DNA from: Ehretia macrophylla
Lineage: Eukaryota; Streptophyta; Magnoliopsida; Boraginales; Ehretiaceae
Reading direction: 5' to 3'
Assembly (NCBI GenBank): GCA_037974665.1
Contig: CM075773.1
Coordinates: 49,430,080-49,494,079 of the forward strand
Length of the DNA: 64,000 nt
The translations under genes were made by a program, and so were the position numbers. Under the pieces are notes generated by a model, which had not been told where the DNA came from, searched no databases, and saw nothing but the letters and a program-made list of their open reading frames with translations. This document shows, piece after piece, positions 48,413 through 60,917 of the stretch. Each line of letters starts with the position of its first letter. Within the stretch, counting starts at the first letter, position 1.

Positions 48413-48879
48413 TTCACTCAATCTCACTATTTTAATCCTAAAAAAACCCTAAAAAAGAATATCAATATATGCTACTTAATTAGGCTGGGATGATCCTTCA
48501 TGTTGTTTTTTTTTCATGATGTTTGTCTCTAAGCAAATGAAACAGGCATTGAGAAAAAGGTGGGTCGAACTCTATAGGGTTTGTTTCTCCAACATGCAAC
48601 TATTGATTTTTGCAGCCATGGTGGTGCTCACATTCTCTTTGCCTTGTTTTATTACAGTATATAAACAATTTATGCTACTTAATTGGCAGGAAAATAGTCT
48701 AAAGGAGGTGTTTAGATACTCGAAATATAAAAATAGTAGGCATCATACAGTCTTGCACACTTCAAGCTTCGTATTTTGTGGTAAATGTTAATGAGAAAAT
48801 ATCAGTCTTTGTGGTGCATGTTTTATAGATTAAGAGAAAGAATTTTGGTAAATGAACAAATATATTTTATTGTCAAAAC

Positions 48880-49075
48880 TGAGAAAAAAATAATCAAAGT
48901 TACAAAATAGGTGTGTGTCATACACTTGTCATTAAAACTAATGGTTTTTTTGACATAGGAGGCAACCATGATGCGTTTTAAAAACAACATGGCAGGTATT
49001 TGGTTGTTTTAAAAGTACAAGGGGGGTCTTATGCACCTTTTTAAAACCACATGGGGGTCTTGTGCACTTCACCAC
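48880..49075 (-). repeat. Inverted-repeat arm, right partner of 40990-41145
   Basis: Reverse complement reads GTGAAGTGCACAAGACCCCC and TTTTAAAACAACCAAATACC, as at 40990. The two arms bracket the MITE, the gap, the minisatellites and the LTR remnant. Confidence 0.7.
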
Positions 49076-49129
49076 AATTTAAAATACTTCTTCTTTTTTA
49101 ATTTTGTTTGTTGTTATTTCGAAATAAAA

Positions 49130-49890
49130 GTTTAACATTTTCTTACATATTGTTTGAAACAAATCAATTCCAAAAAAATTCATGGAATTTATTTGCAAAT
49201 CCTACTTTTTATGTTTGGAAGCACCTTTTTAAAAGTTTAAAAATTCAAGATTTGTAAATCCTGGATTCATTCAAGGTTTACCCAAATCTTTGCTCAAAAT
49301 GTAGAATTTGCAATTCAAAACCACCAAATTAGTTACTCATCTCTTAAATACTAAACTACCCTCTAAGTTTCTTTTCTTTTTTACTCCTCTTATTTTTTCC
49401 CTCTTATTCCTTTGTAGTTAGTTCTTCTTATTTTTCTTGTGAGCTTCTTCATGACAAATTTCTTTTCCATATTATTTAATTCAAGCTTGTTTTCTTCTTC
49501 AAATTATAAGTTATTTATGTATTCACCCTTATTTTCAACTAGTTTTATCATACTTAGCCATCTAAAATCACAAATTATTATCCAAAATTACAAATTATTT
49601 ATTCGTGTTATCTATTCATCAATACTTATTACTAATTAAGTTTGATTTTAAAACTGATTAGTAGTTTTGAAGGAATACATATTCCTGTCAAAGTATCAAA
49701 AGCAAAGCTTCAAGATATAGGGATATAATAGGATTACCCACAACAAATATATTTATAAATCATAGAATTGACTTAATATTATCTTTCAGTTCCAAATAAG
49801 GGAATTCATTTGTAAATACAAATTCTCATAAAATTCATTTATAAATCAAATGAATTTCACTCCACAAATAATTCCAAACAATCTGCTAAT
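49130..49890. repeat. MITE-like repeat pieces of the AATTCATTTGTAAATACAAAT family
   Basis: GGGAATTCATTTGTAAATAC to ATTCCAAACAATC (49798-49882) is the reverse complement of 35545-35620. An inverted relative (GTTTGAAACAAATCAATTCC, GGAATTTATTTGCAAATCC) lies near 49152-49200. No gene between them. Confidence 0.5.
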
Positions 49891-50766
49891 GCGATTTGCT
49901 CTCATAAATGAAGAAAAAAAAATAAGAAAATTGGAAATAAGAAATAACAATCTACATTAAAATCAAAAGAAATACTAGAGAGAGACAATAAACCTTATAC
50001 ATGTAATTATAAAAGCCAAAAATGGTATTATTGGGGTTATAAATGCAATTGACAATATGTTTAAAAGTCTTGAGTAATAAGATATTATTAGAATTGAACT
50101 GGATTTTTGAAAAAAAAAAATCTTTTTTTTTTAAGATTGCAAAAAAAGTTTTGCAGATAATGAAGAATGTGTAACCTATACAATTCGTAAAACTTCTCCT
50201 CAAACCTACTGACATATTCATTGTTTTTACTAATCTTACATTCCTCACTACCTTTTAATCTTTTCAATATACAATTTTTATTTTTATTTTTTAAAACCCG
50301 TAACCCATGGGGTGCACACTCCCTGGTGCATAACTGGCTCGGTCAGTGGTTCCAAGGGCTCGTACAAGGGAACGCAAATGAGCTAATAAAGGAAGAAACT
50401 TCATAGAAGGCTGGCTGGCAACCTCTTATTTTGTTTTTTGTTTTTTTCTTTTCTTTTGTCAGAGATGGTTTGTCCTAAAAGAGTTCCTTCTTTTTTTTTT
50501 GGCTAACCTGGGGAAATATTCTCATTCAACTAGCCAATGAGATATAGATTTGATTAATCATCACCCACTGATATTAGATGAGACACGTCGGTGTTCTCTC
50601 GTTGGCCTAACAGCTCAATGTGAACCAAGAACTCCCAGGTACAATGGCCTCACACAAGATATGTACCAAATAAATAAAGTTATAATTCTCAACGATAGTA
50701 ACTATACTCAAATTCAAGACCTCCACCACTATTACCACTGGGACGACCTTGGAGTCGTCTCCTTTT
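49891..50766. other. Intergenic region, no supportable gene
   Basis: Contains T-runs and no frame with gene character. Confidence 0.4.
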
Positions 50767-51000
50767 GAAGCTGATAAAGAGAACCATTAGAATTTGTCCT
50801 GAACCGGAAGAGACACCTTAGAAAAACTTTTTGTCTGCAAAGATTTTCTCTTGAAGTTGACAAGAACATTAGAATTTGTCTTGAGGCTGAAGAGACGCCA
50901 TAGAAAAACTTTTTGTTTGCAAAGATTTCCTCTTGAAGCTGAAAAGACATACCGTAGGAAAATTTTCCCTTTCTGGGCCCATAGGGGCGTTGGGAAACCA
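50767..51000. repeat. Tandem repeat, unit about 87 bp, about 2.5 copies
   Basis: ATTAGAATTTGTC(C/T)TGA, AGAAAAACTTTTTGT(C/T)TGCA and AAGATTT(T/C)CTCTTGAAG recur in order, diverged by a few bases per unit. Confidence 0.85.
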
Positions 51001-51243
51001 AATAGCAAACTCAATGGGGAAATTGTCTTTATCCCTTTTTCTTTTTAACATCATTTAGTTCCCTGATAAACACGCGGTTTTTCAAAAAGTAAATTTCAAC
51101 GGAGGTTTTTTATATAAACACGCATTACCTTCTCACCAATCACCGAGGCAAATAGACACCAAATTTCTGTTGTTTGTTAGTCCATCGCTCAGTTACATTG
51201 CATCAAATCTTGTCATCTTTTTCTCACAACTCAAACAACAGAG

Positions 51244-51800
51244 ATGAATATGCTTCTGGATTCAAGGTTTGCACTTCCAGCCATGCTGAATATCCTGCTC
51301 TACTTTGTCCTAAATTCTGACAGTAATAATCGTATTTGGGAACACCCACCAGCCTTGAAGATGATTATATTTATTCTTGGTTTCTTTCTCATCTTCCTTT
51401 CTGTTAAACTCAAACTCTCATTAAGGGTAGACATTGCAGATCTTATCTGCTTGCAATTTGGAGATTTCAACTTTCTCCCACTCCTAACAACGCTATTACT
51501 GGTGTCATTTCTCCTCCACCACCACTCTTTCGGTATGCTTATCTCGTTTGTGTTATCATCTCTCCATGGTCCTCTTCCATCTCTAACCTGCTTCAGCGTC
51601 TCGTTCAAGCAATTCCGAGTTGCATCATCAGTTGCTACACTGAGCAGCAACAAGCTACTGATCACTACGACGCTGCGCGTTTACCGAATCCCGGTGAGGT
51701 TCAGCTTGCTGGAGATTATCAACAATATCTTTTATACGAGCACCCAAATAATATAGCAGAGGATGAAGATCAGTTCGAAATACTTTATGGTCATGCTTAA
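51244..51800 (+). CDS. Candidate small gene of unknown function
   Basis: A TATATAAA lies at about 51111 and an A/C/T-rich leader precedes the ATG at 51244. Read straight, frame 1 gives 170 residues (to 51756), very hydrophobic with two or three possible membrane helices (KMIIFILGFFLIFLSV; PLLTTLLLVSFLL). A second frame, open from 51408 to the TAA at 51798-51800, has a more ordinary composition (PNPGEVQLAGDYQQYLLYEH, EDEDQFEILYGHA). It joins in phase to the ATG if an intron 51267-51437 (AAG/GTTTGC ... CATTGCAG) is spliced. I favour the spliced form slightly. No domain recognised. Confidence 0.3.
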
Positions 51801-52015
51801 CAAATTACGTAGGTTAATTCCCAGCAAAAAAAGTTACGTAGGTTATTCCACTCTACCATCAACAGTTTTGTAATATATGCCATTGGTTTGTTTGTTATCC
51901 GCTTTTGTCTCTTTTATGTTATTAAGAAAAAAAATTAAAAATATTGTGTAGATCTTGTACTCTTATAAGCTTAGATTTTCTTATATCATGTAATGTTATG
52001 AAATTTTTTTAATAA
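51801..52015. other. Short intergenic stretch
   Basis: AT-rich; may include the 3' end of the candidate gene (AATAATAATTG near 52009). Confidence 0.3.
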
Positions 52016-53553
52016 TAATTGATGCAATTAGGTTGTGCGTTATAAATGGGTGCAAAACAATCAAGTTTTAATACTCGCAAGTGCACGGATCTTTGTAGTA
52101 TAGTGTGCTCTGAGTGAGGGGTCGAATTCCACAGCGAAGCTCGTTAGTTAATTAGTGAAGTAGTGTGAAAGTATTAAAGCGCTTAAGTGACAGGTTTGCA
52201 GATTTGTTTAAGTGACGTGCTGAAATATAAATTAAACTACAACTAAGTTTAAACTAAACTATCTAAGTTAAGCTAAGTATTAGTTGAATACAAGGGGTAG
52301 TGATTTAGGGGTCGAATATATAAATGAGGCAATTAATCTAGACTCGGCATCTAGATTATCTAATTCTATGCAAGGGTTTAAGATACAAGTATTCACCCAG
52401 TAATTAGCTAAAAGCATTGACCTAGTTAATCTACCTAGTTCATTTTAACCAAATACAACAAGATAAACTAAGCTAAGGAATTAAATTTTCGGGTAGAAAC
52501 TATAGTATAACCTATAGTTTCATGGAATCTATGCTACAACCTATAGATTCATGATTAAAACAATTATATGGCACGAAAGTAATGCAATCATAATATCAAC
52601 TAAAAGTATAATATTATGACACGAAAGTAAAACAATCATAATATCTATTTTAAAAGCATTACGTATGAATACTGAATTAAAACAAACTATATATTGTAAT
52701 TTTGAATTGAATAAAATGAATCCAAGACCATATATTAAAACATTGTCATTTACAATATTCTCCCCTAGATATCAATCTACTCAAACATAAATGAATACGA
52801 ATTATATAAATAAAAGAGAGTCAAGAAATGCTCTTCCCTATTGACGAACGCATATATTTGATTCTCAAAATTTGAGTAGAGGTCCGACGCAAAATAACTA
52901 TTCGGGCAGAACTAATTTCCCCCGAATAAGAGCTATTATAGATGAATTTTCCCCAAATAAGAGTTTTTTTATTAAAAGCTACTCGGACAAAACTTTCCAC
53001 GAATAATAACTACTTGAGTCGAATTTTTCCCTAAAAGTAGCTATTCAGGCAAAATTTTTCCGAATAAGAGCTACCTAGGTAGGACTTCCCCCATATTTAA
53101 CTACTACTACTAAATTTAGCTCTAAAATAAACTAAAAATTAATTCTAAAAATAAATATTAAAACAAAAAAAACTACAAAATTCTCAAAGGGTTGATGCCC
53201 TATTTATAGGCAAAATTCTGAGAAAAGTTGACTTTTTTAATTTGTTGACTTTGACCAGATGTTGACCGAGGCATTTTCGGGCTATTTTCAGCGTTTCGAG
53301 TCTGATTTTGTGCTAGTTTCAGCCAAAATCTTTCTCTATGGGCTCTGTTCAATCACTGATTCACGAAACTTCATGTTTTGACTTCTTGACTTGCAATTTA
53401 GATCATTTCGGGTCTAATTTTCTACTTTTCGGTATTATATTACATTGCATCGAAAGTATATAAGTGTCACATTTATTTCTAAGTTAAGATGCAAATGTAG
53501 AACAAATATAGTAGTTTGAGTGCTACAAATACAGTCACATCAATAATAATATA
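52016..53553. repeat. Degenerate dispersed repeat with TTGATG ends
   Basis: Left end ATAATTGATGCAATTAGG and right end TCACATCAATAATAAT form weak inverted ends next to AATAATA on both sides. The start (TACTCGCAAGTGCACGGATC, GTAGTATAGTG, GGTCGAATTCCACAG) is a block I recognise as common in plant repeats. Its class is not certain. An internal degenerate tandem repeat sits at 52885-53085. No long frame. Confidence 0.45.
52885..53085. repeat. Degenerate tandem repeat, unit about 40 bp
   Basis: About five copies of a unit like GAATAAGAGCTATT followed by GGCAGAATTTTTCC (for example at 52932, 52960 and 53065). Confidence 0.65.
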
Positions 53554-54223
53554 TTTATATAATTATAATAAAATAATTTAGTCATATTATCATTGGTCGT
53601 TCATGTTCTAAGCAAAAAAGAATTTGGTTCTTGTTTTTCTGTTTCAGAGTTGCCAAAGTCAAAACTATTGGGTCGTTGGGATTATGTCCTGCAAAAATCT
53701 CAGAATTCTGTTAAGTGATTGTCTTTTTCTGGAAATATACTAAAATTGGACAAATTTTCCTGTCTGTCCTCATCATAGCATCAGGTGCAGACAGTTTTTT
53801 TGGACATTCCTAAATCCAAGTTTGTGCATGTGGCAACACCATGTTTGTTTATAGAGTTGGGTTCAATATTTTTGTTTAGTATGGATTAAAAACAAAAAAT
53901 TAAACACTTATATATATATAGATAGGTTTTTTCATTGGGGGGATAAATTAATTTTGCCTAAAAATACCTTAAAAATACATATATTTTTAAAAATACAATT
54001 CCAACTCACTTATAAATGATTTTACTCCCGCTAATCCCATGTATCTCCGCCTATATTTGTTCTTATAGTAATCAAGGTTTAACTACTAATCTAGTAATTT
54101 ATTGAGCCTAATCAGTTGGTTCAAAATATTTAAACTCAGATTGACCTTAGAAATGAACTCAAACTATTATAAATGAAACACAAATATCATACAAATATTA
54201 TAAAGGAGGATGAGATGCCTTAG
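53554..54223. other. Intergenic region, nothing recognised
   Basis: AT-rich, no frame, no clear repeat. Confidence 0.4.
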
Positions 54224-54233
54224 TTTTAAGTAG

Positions 54234-55113
54234 AGGTGACATTTAGGCTGGGCCGATACAGGTTAGCTCAGACCAGCACACAAAAATTTAGGCATAATCC
54301 AATTCGGTTGAAAGTGGGTTAGTCTCGGCCTAACCCACTACATATAGTTGGGCCTAGTTGAGTCATATAATTTTTGACCCAACCTATTTGAGTCCGGACT
54401 TATTTTGACATAGGACCAGCCCAACCCAGCCCATGAGCCCAACCAAACTTGAAGCCTAGCCCGGCTGAGGCCCAGCACATGCCTAGATAAGGCCTATCTT
54501 AAGTCTGACTCAGGCCCAACACAAATTAAGCACAATTTGAGTCCATTTATTAAAAAAAATTGAAATATTATGCATTATACAATGTAAATCATAGTAACTA
54601 ATAACTATTTTCTTAAAACAAACTAACAAGTCGTAATAACAATTTTTTTTAAAAACAAAATAATAACAACAAGTAGCAAACTAGGCTTAAACAATCATAT
54701 ATTTTTTAATCTGACTCTTGAGCTTTCCACGGTAGAGTTAATCTTGACTGCCTTGACTTAGTTGTCTTGATCACTTGAAGAATATGAGAAACTAGACTTT
54801 AGATCAAGCAGCTTGCTCAAAAAAGTAAGTAACATTTAAAATATTGATATGAAATAATAAACCACCACTGTTGGTAATGGTCAAGTATTAATGCCCTTGA
54901 AATACTTTGTTCCTGATCAGGCACTGAAGATCTTGTATGCATTTTATGTTATTCCTCTAAACCCCTTTTAAAAGAATATACTTGTAAAAATAGAGAGATA
55001 ATCAACTGGATATAAAGACAACTATATATAAACATCTATGCCTAGTTAAACTCAATTTTCTCGACCCATTACTTAATCAGGCCGTATATGACTAGGGCCT
55101 ATATGCCAACTCT
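54234..55113. mobile_element. Non-autonomous DNA transposon, 880 bp, with 9-10 bp target duplication
   Basis: The left end AGAGGTGACATTTAGGC and the inverted right end AGAGTTGGCATATAGGC agree at 14 of 17 positions. Flanks are AGTTTTAAGT (54224-54233) and AGTCTTAAGT (55114-55123), a near-perfect duplicated target. The left part is rich in GGCCYAACCC-type motifs in both orientations. A 9-10 bp duplication suggests a Mutator-type element; hAT (8 bp) is the alternative. Confidence 0.75.
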
Positions 55114-55289
55114 AGTCTTAAGTTCAAATCTTGAAAAACAAATGCTAAAACGACATATGGTACCACTTTTCGGTACAGAAGACAAAATATGTTAGCCAAT
55201 TAGAAGGTAAGAAATTGGAGAAAAGACTAATGAAGGGAACATGTGGAGTTCAGACATTAGACATATATAGTTGATTATTTGAGATATAT

Positions 55290-58200
55290 CAAAACAACAA
55301 AAAAGCCCCAGTCAATCAACCTACCCAAAACAAGCCCCACCACTTTTCAACTCAAACAAACAAAAACACTTCGTCTACTACTTTAGAAGCCTCTACAACA
55401 ACCCAAGACTCTGACTCCTCATCCACTAAATGCAAACTGAGCTTCGAAGAACCCCTAACGGGCAACAAAAAATCAAAACTCTCATTCAATCTTTCCCCAA
55501 GTGCTGACCATCTCGCTCTCTCTTCACATCAAGGTGATCAGTCTCTATTTGAGATCCCTATCTCAGTCTCCCCAGTTTCAGTTCTTCCCTAAAAAACAAG
55601 CACTCGCTCCACAAAAAAAACAAAGAGACAATCTCTCTCTTCCTCTATGGAAAAAAACCAAGGGGCTGCCCCATCTCAGCCCCACCTTGATCTATGAACA
55701 TCCTCGTTTGGAACTGTCAAGGCCTAGGGTCGGCCATGACAGTTCAATCCTTGAGAGATTTAATCTCTCAGCATAAACCCCAAATAATCGAACTCTCCGA
55801 AACAAAAATGAAAAACTCAAAAATTCAAAGGCTAGCCAGAAGACTTGGTTTTCTCTTACACCACACAGTCGAACCATCTGGATTAGCAAGGGGTCTTGCC
55901 CTTTTGATTGCCCCATTTATCAATGTCACTGTCCTCCAAAGCCATCGCAGCTTTATCCACGCAGAAATTCATTTCCACCCAAACCTCAGTTGGTCTTTCA
56001 CTATCATTTATGGCAATACCAACCACCAAGAAAGACTTTCAGAATAGAAATTGCTTTTCACCCTCAACACTGCTCCTCACAAGCCTTGGCTCCAAATGGG
56101 AGATTTCAACACCATCAGATCCCAGATTGAGAAAGAAGAAGGTAAACCAAAATCGCAAAAATCCCACTCAGATTTCAACCTCTTCATTTTAGAAAATTCT
56201 CTTATTGAGCTGGAATCCAAGGGCTGCCCTTTTACATGGTCTAATAATCGTGAGGACCCTACCTTCATTCAACAAAAACTTGATCGCGGCTTTTGTAATC
56301 TTCCCTGGAAATCATCTTTCCCTAATGCTTGGATATCTGCCCTCCCCTCTATCGGCTCAGGTCATGCCCCCTTACTTCTCAATCCCAATCTCCCACATCC
56401 CAAAAGGAAGCCCAAATTCCATTTCGAGCCTTATTGGGCAGAAGACCCTGCCTGTGAATCTATTGTGTCCAATGCTTGGAGAATCCCAAATCCTCTTATA
56501 GGAATATCAAAACTCTTATCCGTTTTGTCTACTTGTCAATCTCACCTTTCATCCTGGAACAGATACCGTTTCAAAAATAATAAATTGGAGATTTCAAGGC
56601 TCAAGGAACATCTTATTTTCCTCTCTTGTCAACCTCACTCAGATGTTATCCTCAAGGAGTACAATGCTACTGTGTCAAAAATCAGCTCCCTTTAGAACAA
56701 TGAAGAAAACTACTGGCAGCTCGATCTCGAGTCAAGTGGCTTCAGTGTGGTGACCAGAACACAGCCTATTTCCACGCCACAACCCTCATTCGTAGATCCT
56801 CGAACAAAAATCTCCGACTTCAACTCAACGATAGATCATGGACGGAAGACCAAAATGCCATCAACCAACAGATATCATCCCACTTCCAAAATATGTACGC
56901 ATCATCTGGCAACAGGCTTTTTCAGCCAGTTCTTGACAAAATCCACCCAATCATTACAAACTCCATAAACAACGACCTCATCAAACCCATCACAAGAGAG
57001 GAAATTAAAGCTGCTACTATGAGCTTAAATGCTAAAAGTGCGCTAGGACCAGACGGTTTTCCAGGACTTTTCTATCTCAAGTATTGGCACCACATTGAAG
57101 ATTCTATTTTTGATGCTATTACAGATTTTACATGCAATGAATCTGCCCTTTGTAATCTCAATCTCACGAATATTTCTTTAATTCCTAAGAATGATTTCCC
57201 TTATTCTGTTGATCATTTTCGACCCATTAGTTGTATTAATTTTGCTTACAAGATACTCTCAAAAAATTTTGTGCTCTGATTGCAACCTTACATGGATAAT
57301 ATCATATCTCTTTGCCAATTGGCTTTCATTCATGGGCGACAAATTCAAGATAACATTCTGATTGCTCAAGAAGTCTCCCACTTCCTCAAAAAATCCAAAA
57401 GCAAATCCAAGCATTACGCAGCTCTCAAACTTGACATGCAAAAAGCCTTCGACCAAGTCGAATGGGACCTCCTTGAAAATCTCATTTTCACCCTTGGTTT
57501 CCATTCCAAATAGGTGAATTGGATTATGAAGTGTCTTAACTCTGTCTCTTACTCCATTCTCGTCAATGGCGAGCCTCAGGAGCCTTTTTACCCCAAGCGT
57601 GGCCTCCGACAAGGAGACCCTTTATCCCCACTCATTTTCACTGTTCTTACACAAACTTTAACTTGCCTCATTGATGATCAAGTCAACAGAGGTAACATAA
57701 AGGACATTAAACTTGCTAAGCATTGCCCAACCCTCACCCATACTCTTTTCGCTGACGACTCGTTTTTCTTCTTCAAAGCCACATCTTTAGAAGCATTAGC
57801 CCTTAATGAGGTTCTTTACCTCTACTGTTTTGCTACTGGTCAAAGAATCAACCATAGCAAATCCTCTATTGTTTTCAGCTCTCGCACCCTTGACCTTCTC
57901 AAAACCCAAATTTCTAAAAATTTTCAAGTAAAAGAACAAAACCACATTGGCAAATACCTTGGTCACCCTACCGAATGGGGTCGTTCCAAGAATCAGGTTC
58001 TCTAATGGCTACTTGATCGTGTTTCCAAAAATTTATCTGGCTAGAAAAGCTCTCTTCTCTCAAGTGGGGGAAAAGAAATCCTCATCAAAGCTGTCCTTCA
58101 GTCAATATCCACCTATGTCATGTCTATTCTACTACTTCCTAAAAGAGTTTGTAAGCTTTTATGCTCTAGAGTGGCTAACTTCTGGTGGGGTCACCCTAAA

Positions 58201-59858
58201 GAAAAAGGAGTTCACTGGCTCAACTGGAAAATCCTCACCTAAAAAAAACACGAAGGTGGTCTCGGTTTTAAGCACTTTCAGACCCTAAATCTGGCCTTCC
58301 TAGGTAAGCAAGCTTGGAGAATCCTTAAAAACTCAAATTTCCTCTGTGCCAAAGTGCTTAAAAGTGTCTATTTCAATGACAAAAACTTCCTTCAAGCGTC
58401 CCTAGGTCGCAACCCCTCTTGGGCCTGGCACAGCTTTTTTCGTGGAAGAGACCTTCTTCTCTCATACCTTAAATGGAGAGTTAGTGATGGTAAACACATC
58501 AACATTTGGACCGACTCATGGCTTCCTTGCCACCCTTTCGTCCCAAATCCTCTGGGACACAATTTTGTCACTGTCCATGATCTCCTCATCCCTGTTACCA
58601 AAACCTGGAATACTAATCTCATTCGGTCCTCTTTCCCAACAGAAATTGCGAACCAAATTCTTGGTACCTATGTTCCAATCACAAACATCCCAGACACCCA
58701 ATACTGGCCCTATACTCGTGATGGTACCTACACAGTTCGCAGCGGATACACCAGTGCCCTCATTGCCATTAACCGCCCACCTCAAAACAATCATCGCACC
58801 AATCAATCATTAGCGGCCAGTTCATCCCACTTCTTCCCAAAAAAACTTTGGAACCTCATCTAGAAACCTTGCCACAATGGTCTCCCCACTGAACTTAATC
58901 GCTTTAAGCGAAAATCCTCTCAAGACCCTCTTTGTAAAATTTGCTCCTCACAACCAGAAACAATCGAGCATTCTCTGCTTCTTTGTCCTTGGACTCAACG
59001 TATCTGGTTCGCTTCCCCTTTCCAATGCACTATACAGCCTATGGAAGCCAATCGATTTGACACCTGGCTCATTCTTTTCCTTGATCGTTGCTACAATGTG
59101 GGGCATTTAACAGAGGAAGTCCTCCCTCAAATAGCTTCCATTTGCTGGTCCATTTGGAAGAGCAGATGCTCTTTTCTCTTTGATAATACACCTTTACAGA
59201 TAGATCGGATCATCTCAACAGCTCTTAGCCAGCTATCAGAATTCAAGCTTGCCCTCCGAACTTCATCTAATCATCCCACCACTAGAGCACCATCCATCAG
59301 TCCACCGAACTTTTAGATTGCGCTGCCTGCCGGAACTCTCAAAATCAATGCGGCTTTTCGTCCTCCATTCAAGGCAGCTGCAGCCTGTATCTTTCAAAAC
59401 CACCTTGGACGCATGATCAATGGTCTTGCTTTGAATTTTCACTGCACCTCTGCCCTTCTTGCAGAAGCAACAACAGTGAAGTTTGCTTGCTCTTTCGCTT
59501 CCCATGCAGGTTTCTCCAATGTCATCACAGAAACCGACGCCCAAGCCATCTACGAAGCTTTCAACTCACCAAATCTTATCTGGCAAATCTCTCACATCAT
59601 CCGTGATATACGGACCATCATCACAACAATTCCAAACTTCAGGCTCCGACAAGTTCGTAGGACGGGTAACAAAGCAGCCGACTAGGTCGCCAAACAAAAG
59701 GTAGCAGGAATACTTCCCTTAGATTGGATTTCTAATACCCCTGCCCCCCTAAATTATATCCTTCAATTTGACCTCTCCCCCTTGGGGATTGGCTGATATA
59801 TCTTTTTCTATTAATGAAATTTTTTCCTCAGACTCAAAAGAAAGAAAAAAAAAAAAAT
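55290..59858 (+). mobile_element. L1-type LINE retrotransposon, 5'-truncated, decayed
   Basis: Covers the tail of ORF1, all of the pol region, a short 3' UTR and a terminal A run (about 59838-59858). A Ser/Thr/Lys-rich frame at 55299-55570 (TKCKLSFEEPLTGNKKSK) looks like the ORF1 end; the gag zinc knuckle was not seen. Confidence 0.85.
55694..59794 (+). pseudogene. LINE pol: endonuclease, reverse transcriptase, zf-RVT, RNase H
   Basis: Starts MNILVWNCQGLG. The endonuclease (to about 56400) shows LSETKM and MGDFNTI; the usual SDH near its end is SGHAP, so the Asp is lost. RT follows: SALGPDGFPG, FRPISCIN, FIHGRQIQDN, LKLDMQKAFDQVEWD, GLRQGDPLSPLIF and catalytic LFADDS (about 57750). A zf-RVT finger (CKICSSQPETIEHSLLLC) lies near 58940. 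The RNase H ends the frame (ETDAQAIYEAF), with its first Asp replaced (INAAF). Breaks: stops at 56045, 57277, 57511, 58003 and later, and a frameshift near 56700. Frames otherwise follow on closely, so decay is moderate. Confidence 0.88.
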
Positions 59859-60882
59859 TATGTCAACGTACAACCTAGAGCAAACAAGGGTTGGAAGTTA
59901 TTGATTGGTTCTTGATGACATTTGCCCACTTGGTGGGGCCTAAATTTCATTCCTTGTACGCTAGCTTTTCATGTTAATGGAAATGCTCTTTTCGATCAAA
60001 CAAAAAAGAAAATGACAACATTGGATATTCTCTTTTTCCTTTTCCATGTTCTCCCTCTAAAGTAAGGGTGAAAAAATTATTATAAGTAATTAGCTCTTTA
60101 TAATTTTTTTTATACGATAGAAGTCAAAGTCGTATTTAAATATTATATTTAATTATAATAAGTCGCTACCCAATAATTTTGGAGCGTCTTTATAACTTCA
60201 TTTTGATCACTGAAATATTGCGGTTTAAAAATCATATGATTCCCTAATATTCATAATTACGTCATGATAAGTCGTAATGCATCATGACATTTCCAATTTC
60301 TAATTATAGTTGGAGGATTGATAATGGGAAAAGAACTAAGAAAATTAGCGGATTGTAATTAGTTTTTACTTGTTGCAGTAAATTCACTAGTAGCACAATT
60401 AACTTGCTAAAAAATTTAAAATTACATATTTAGGTTTTAAAAAGTGGTGTCTTTTGTCCACCAAATATCTGGAAAGTAATCGCTCCTTTAGATATTATTT
60501 CATACTTATCATAACATTTGAACAGGGATATATAGCACTCTTCGCACACCATTTCCTCTCCAGAATTTAAATAGCCTCTGGTAGTTTGGGAATCTGATGG
60601 TTATAGTTTTAAAGAAATGCATATTATGATGCCTCCTTAAAATGACGGGTCTGTGAGAAATTTCGCATGAACAGATAGGATTCCAAGTGATAAATGTATT
60701 TAGAGAAGTAAATTAATGTGCAAATTAACTAGTCAATTATGGGTTGAAACCACCAATTGAGTATATTATATTGTTGATCAACCATGTCGGTCATTACTAG
60801 TTTTAGTTGAAAAGAATAAGAGGAGTAAACATCTTACAGTAAAATTGTTTTGTAATTCCTAGCTTTGCCTCCAAAGATAAAA

Positions 60883-60917
<35 letters not shown>

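Noticed and set aside
54234-55113. A SINE, because of GGCC-rich sequence
   Set aside because: No A-box/B-box pair; inverted ends and a 10 bp duplication fit a DNA transposon better.
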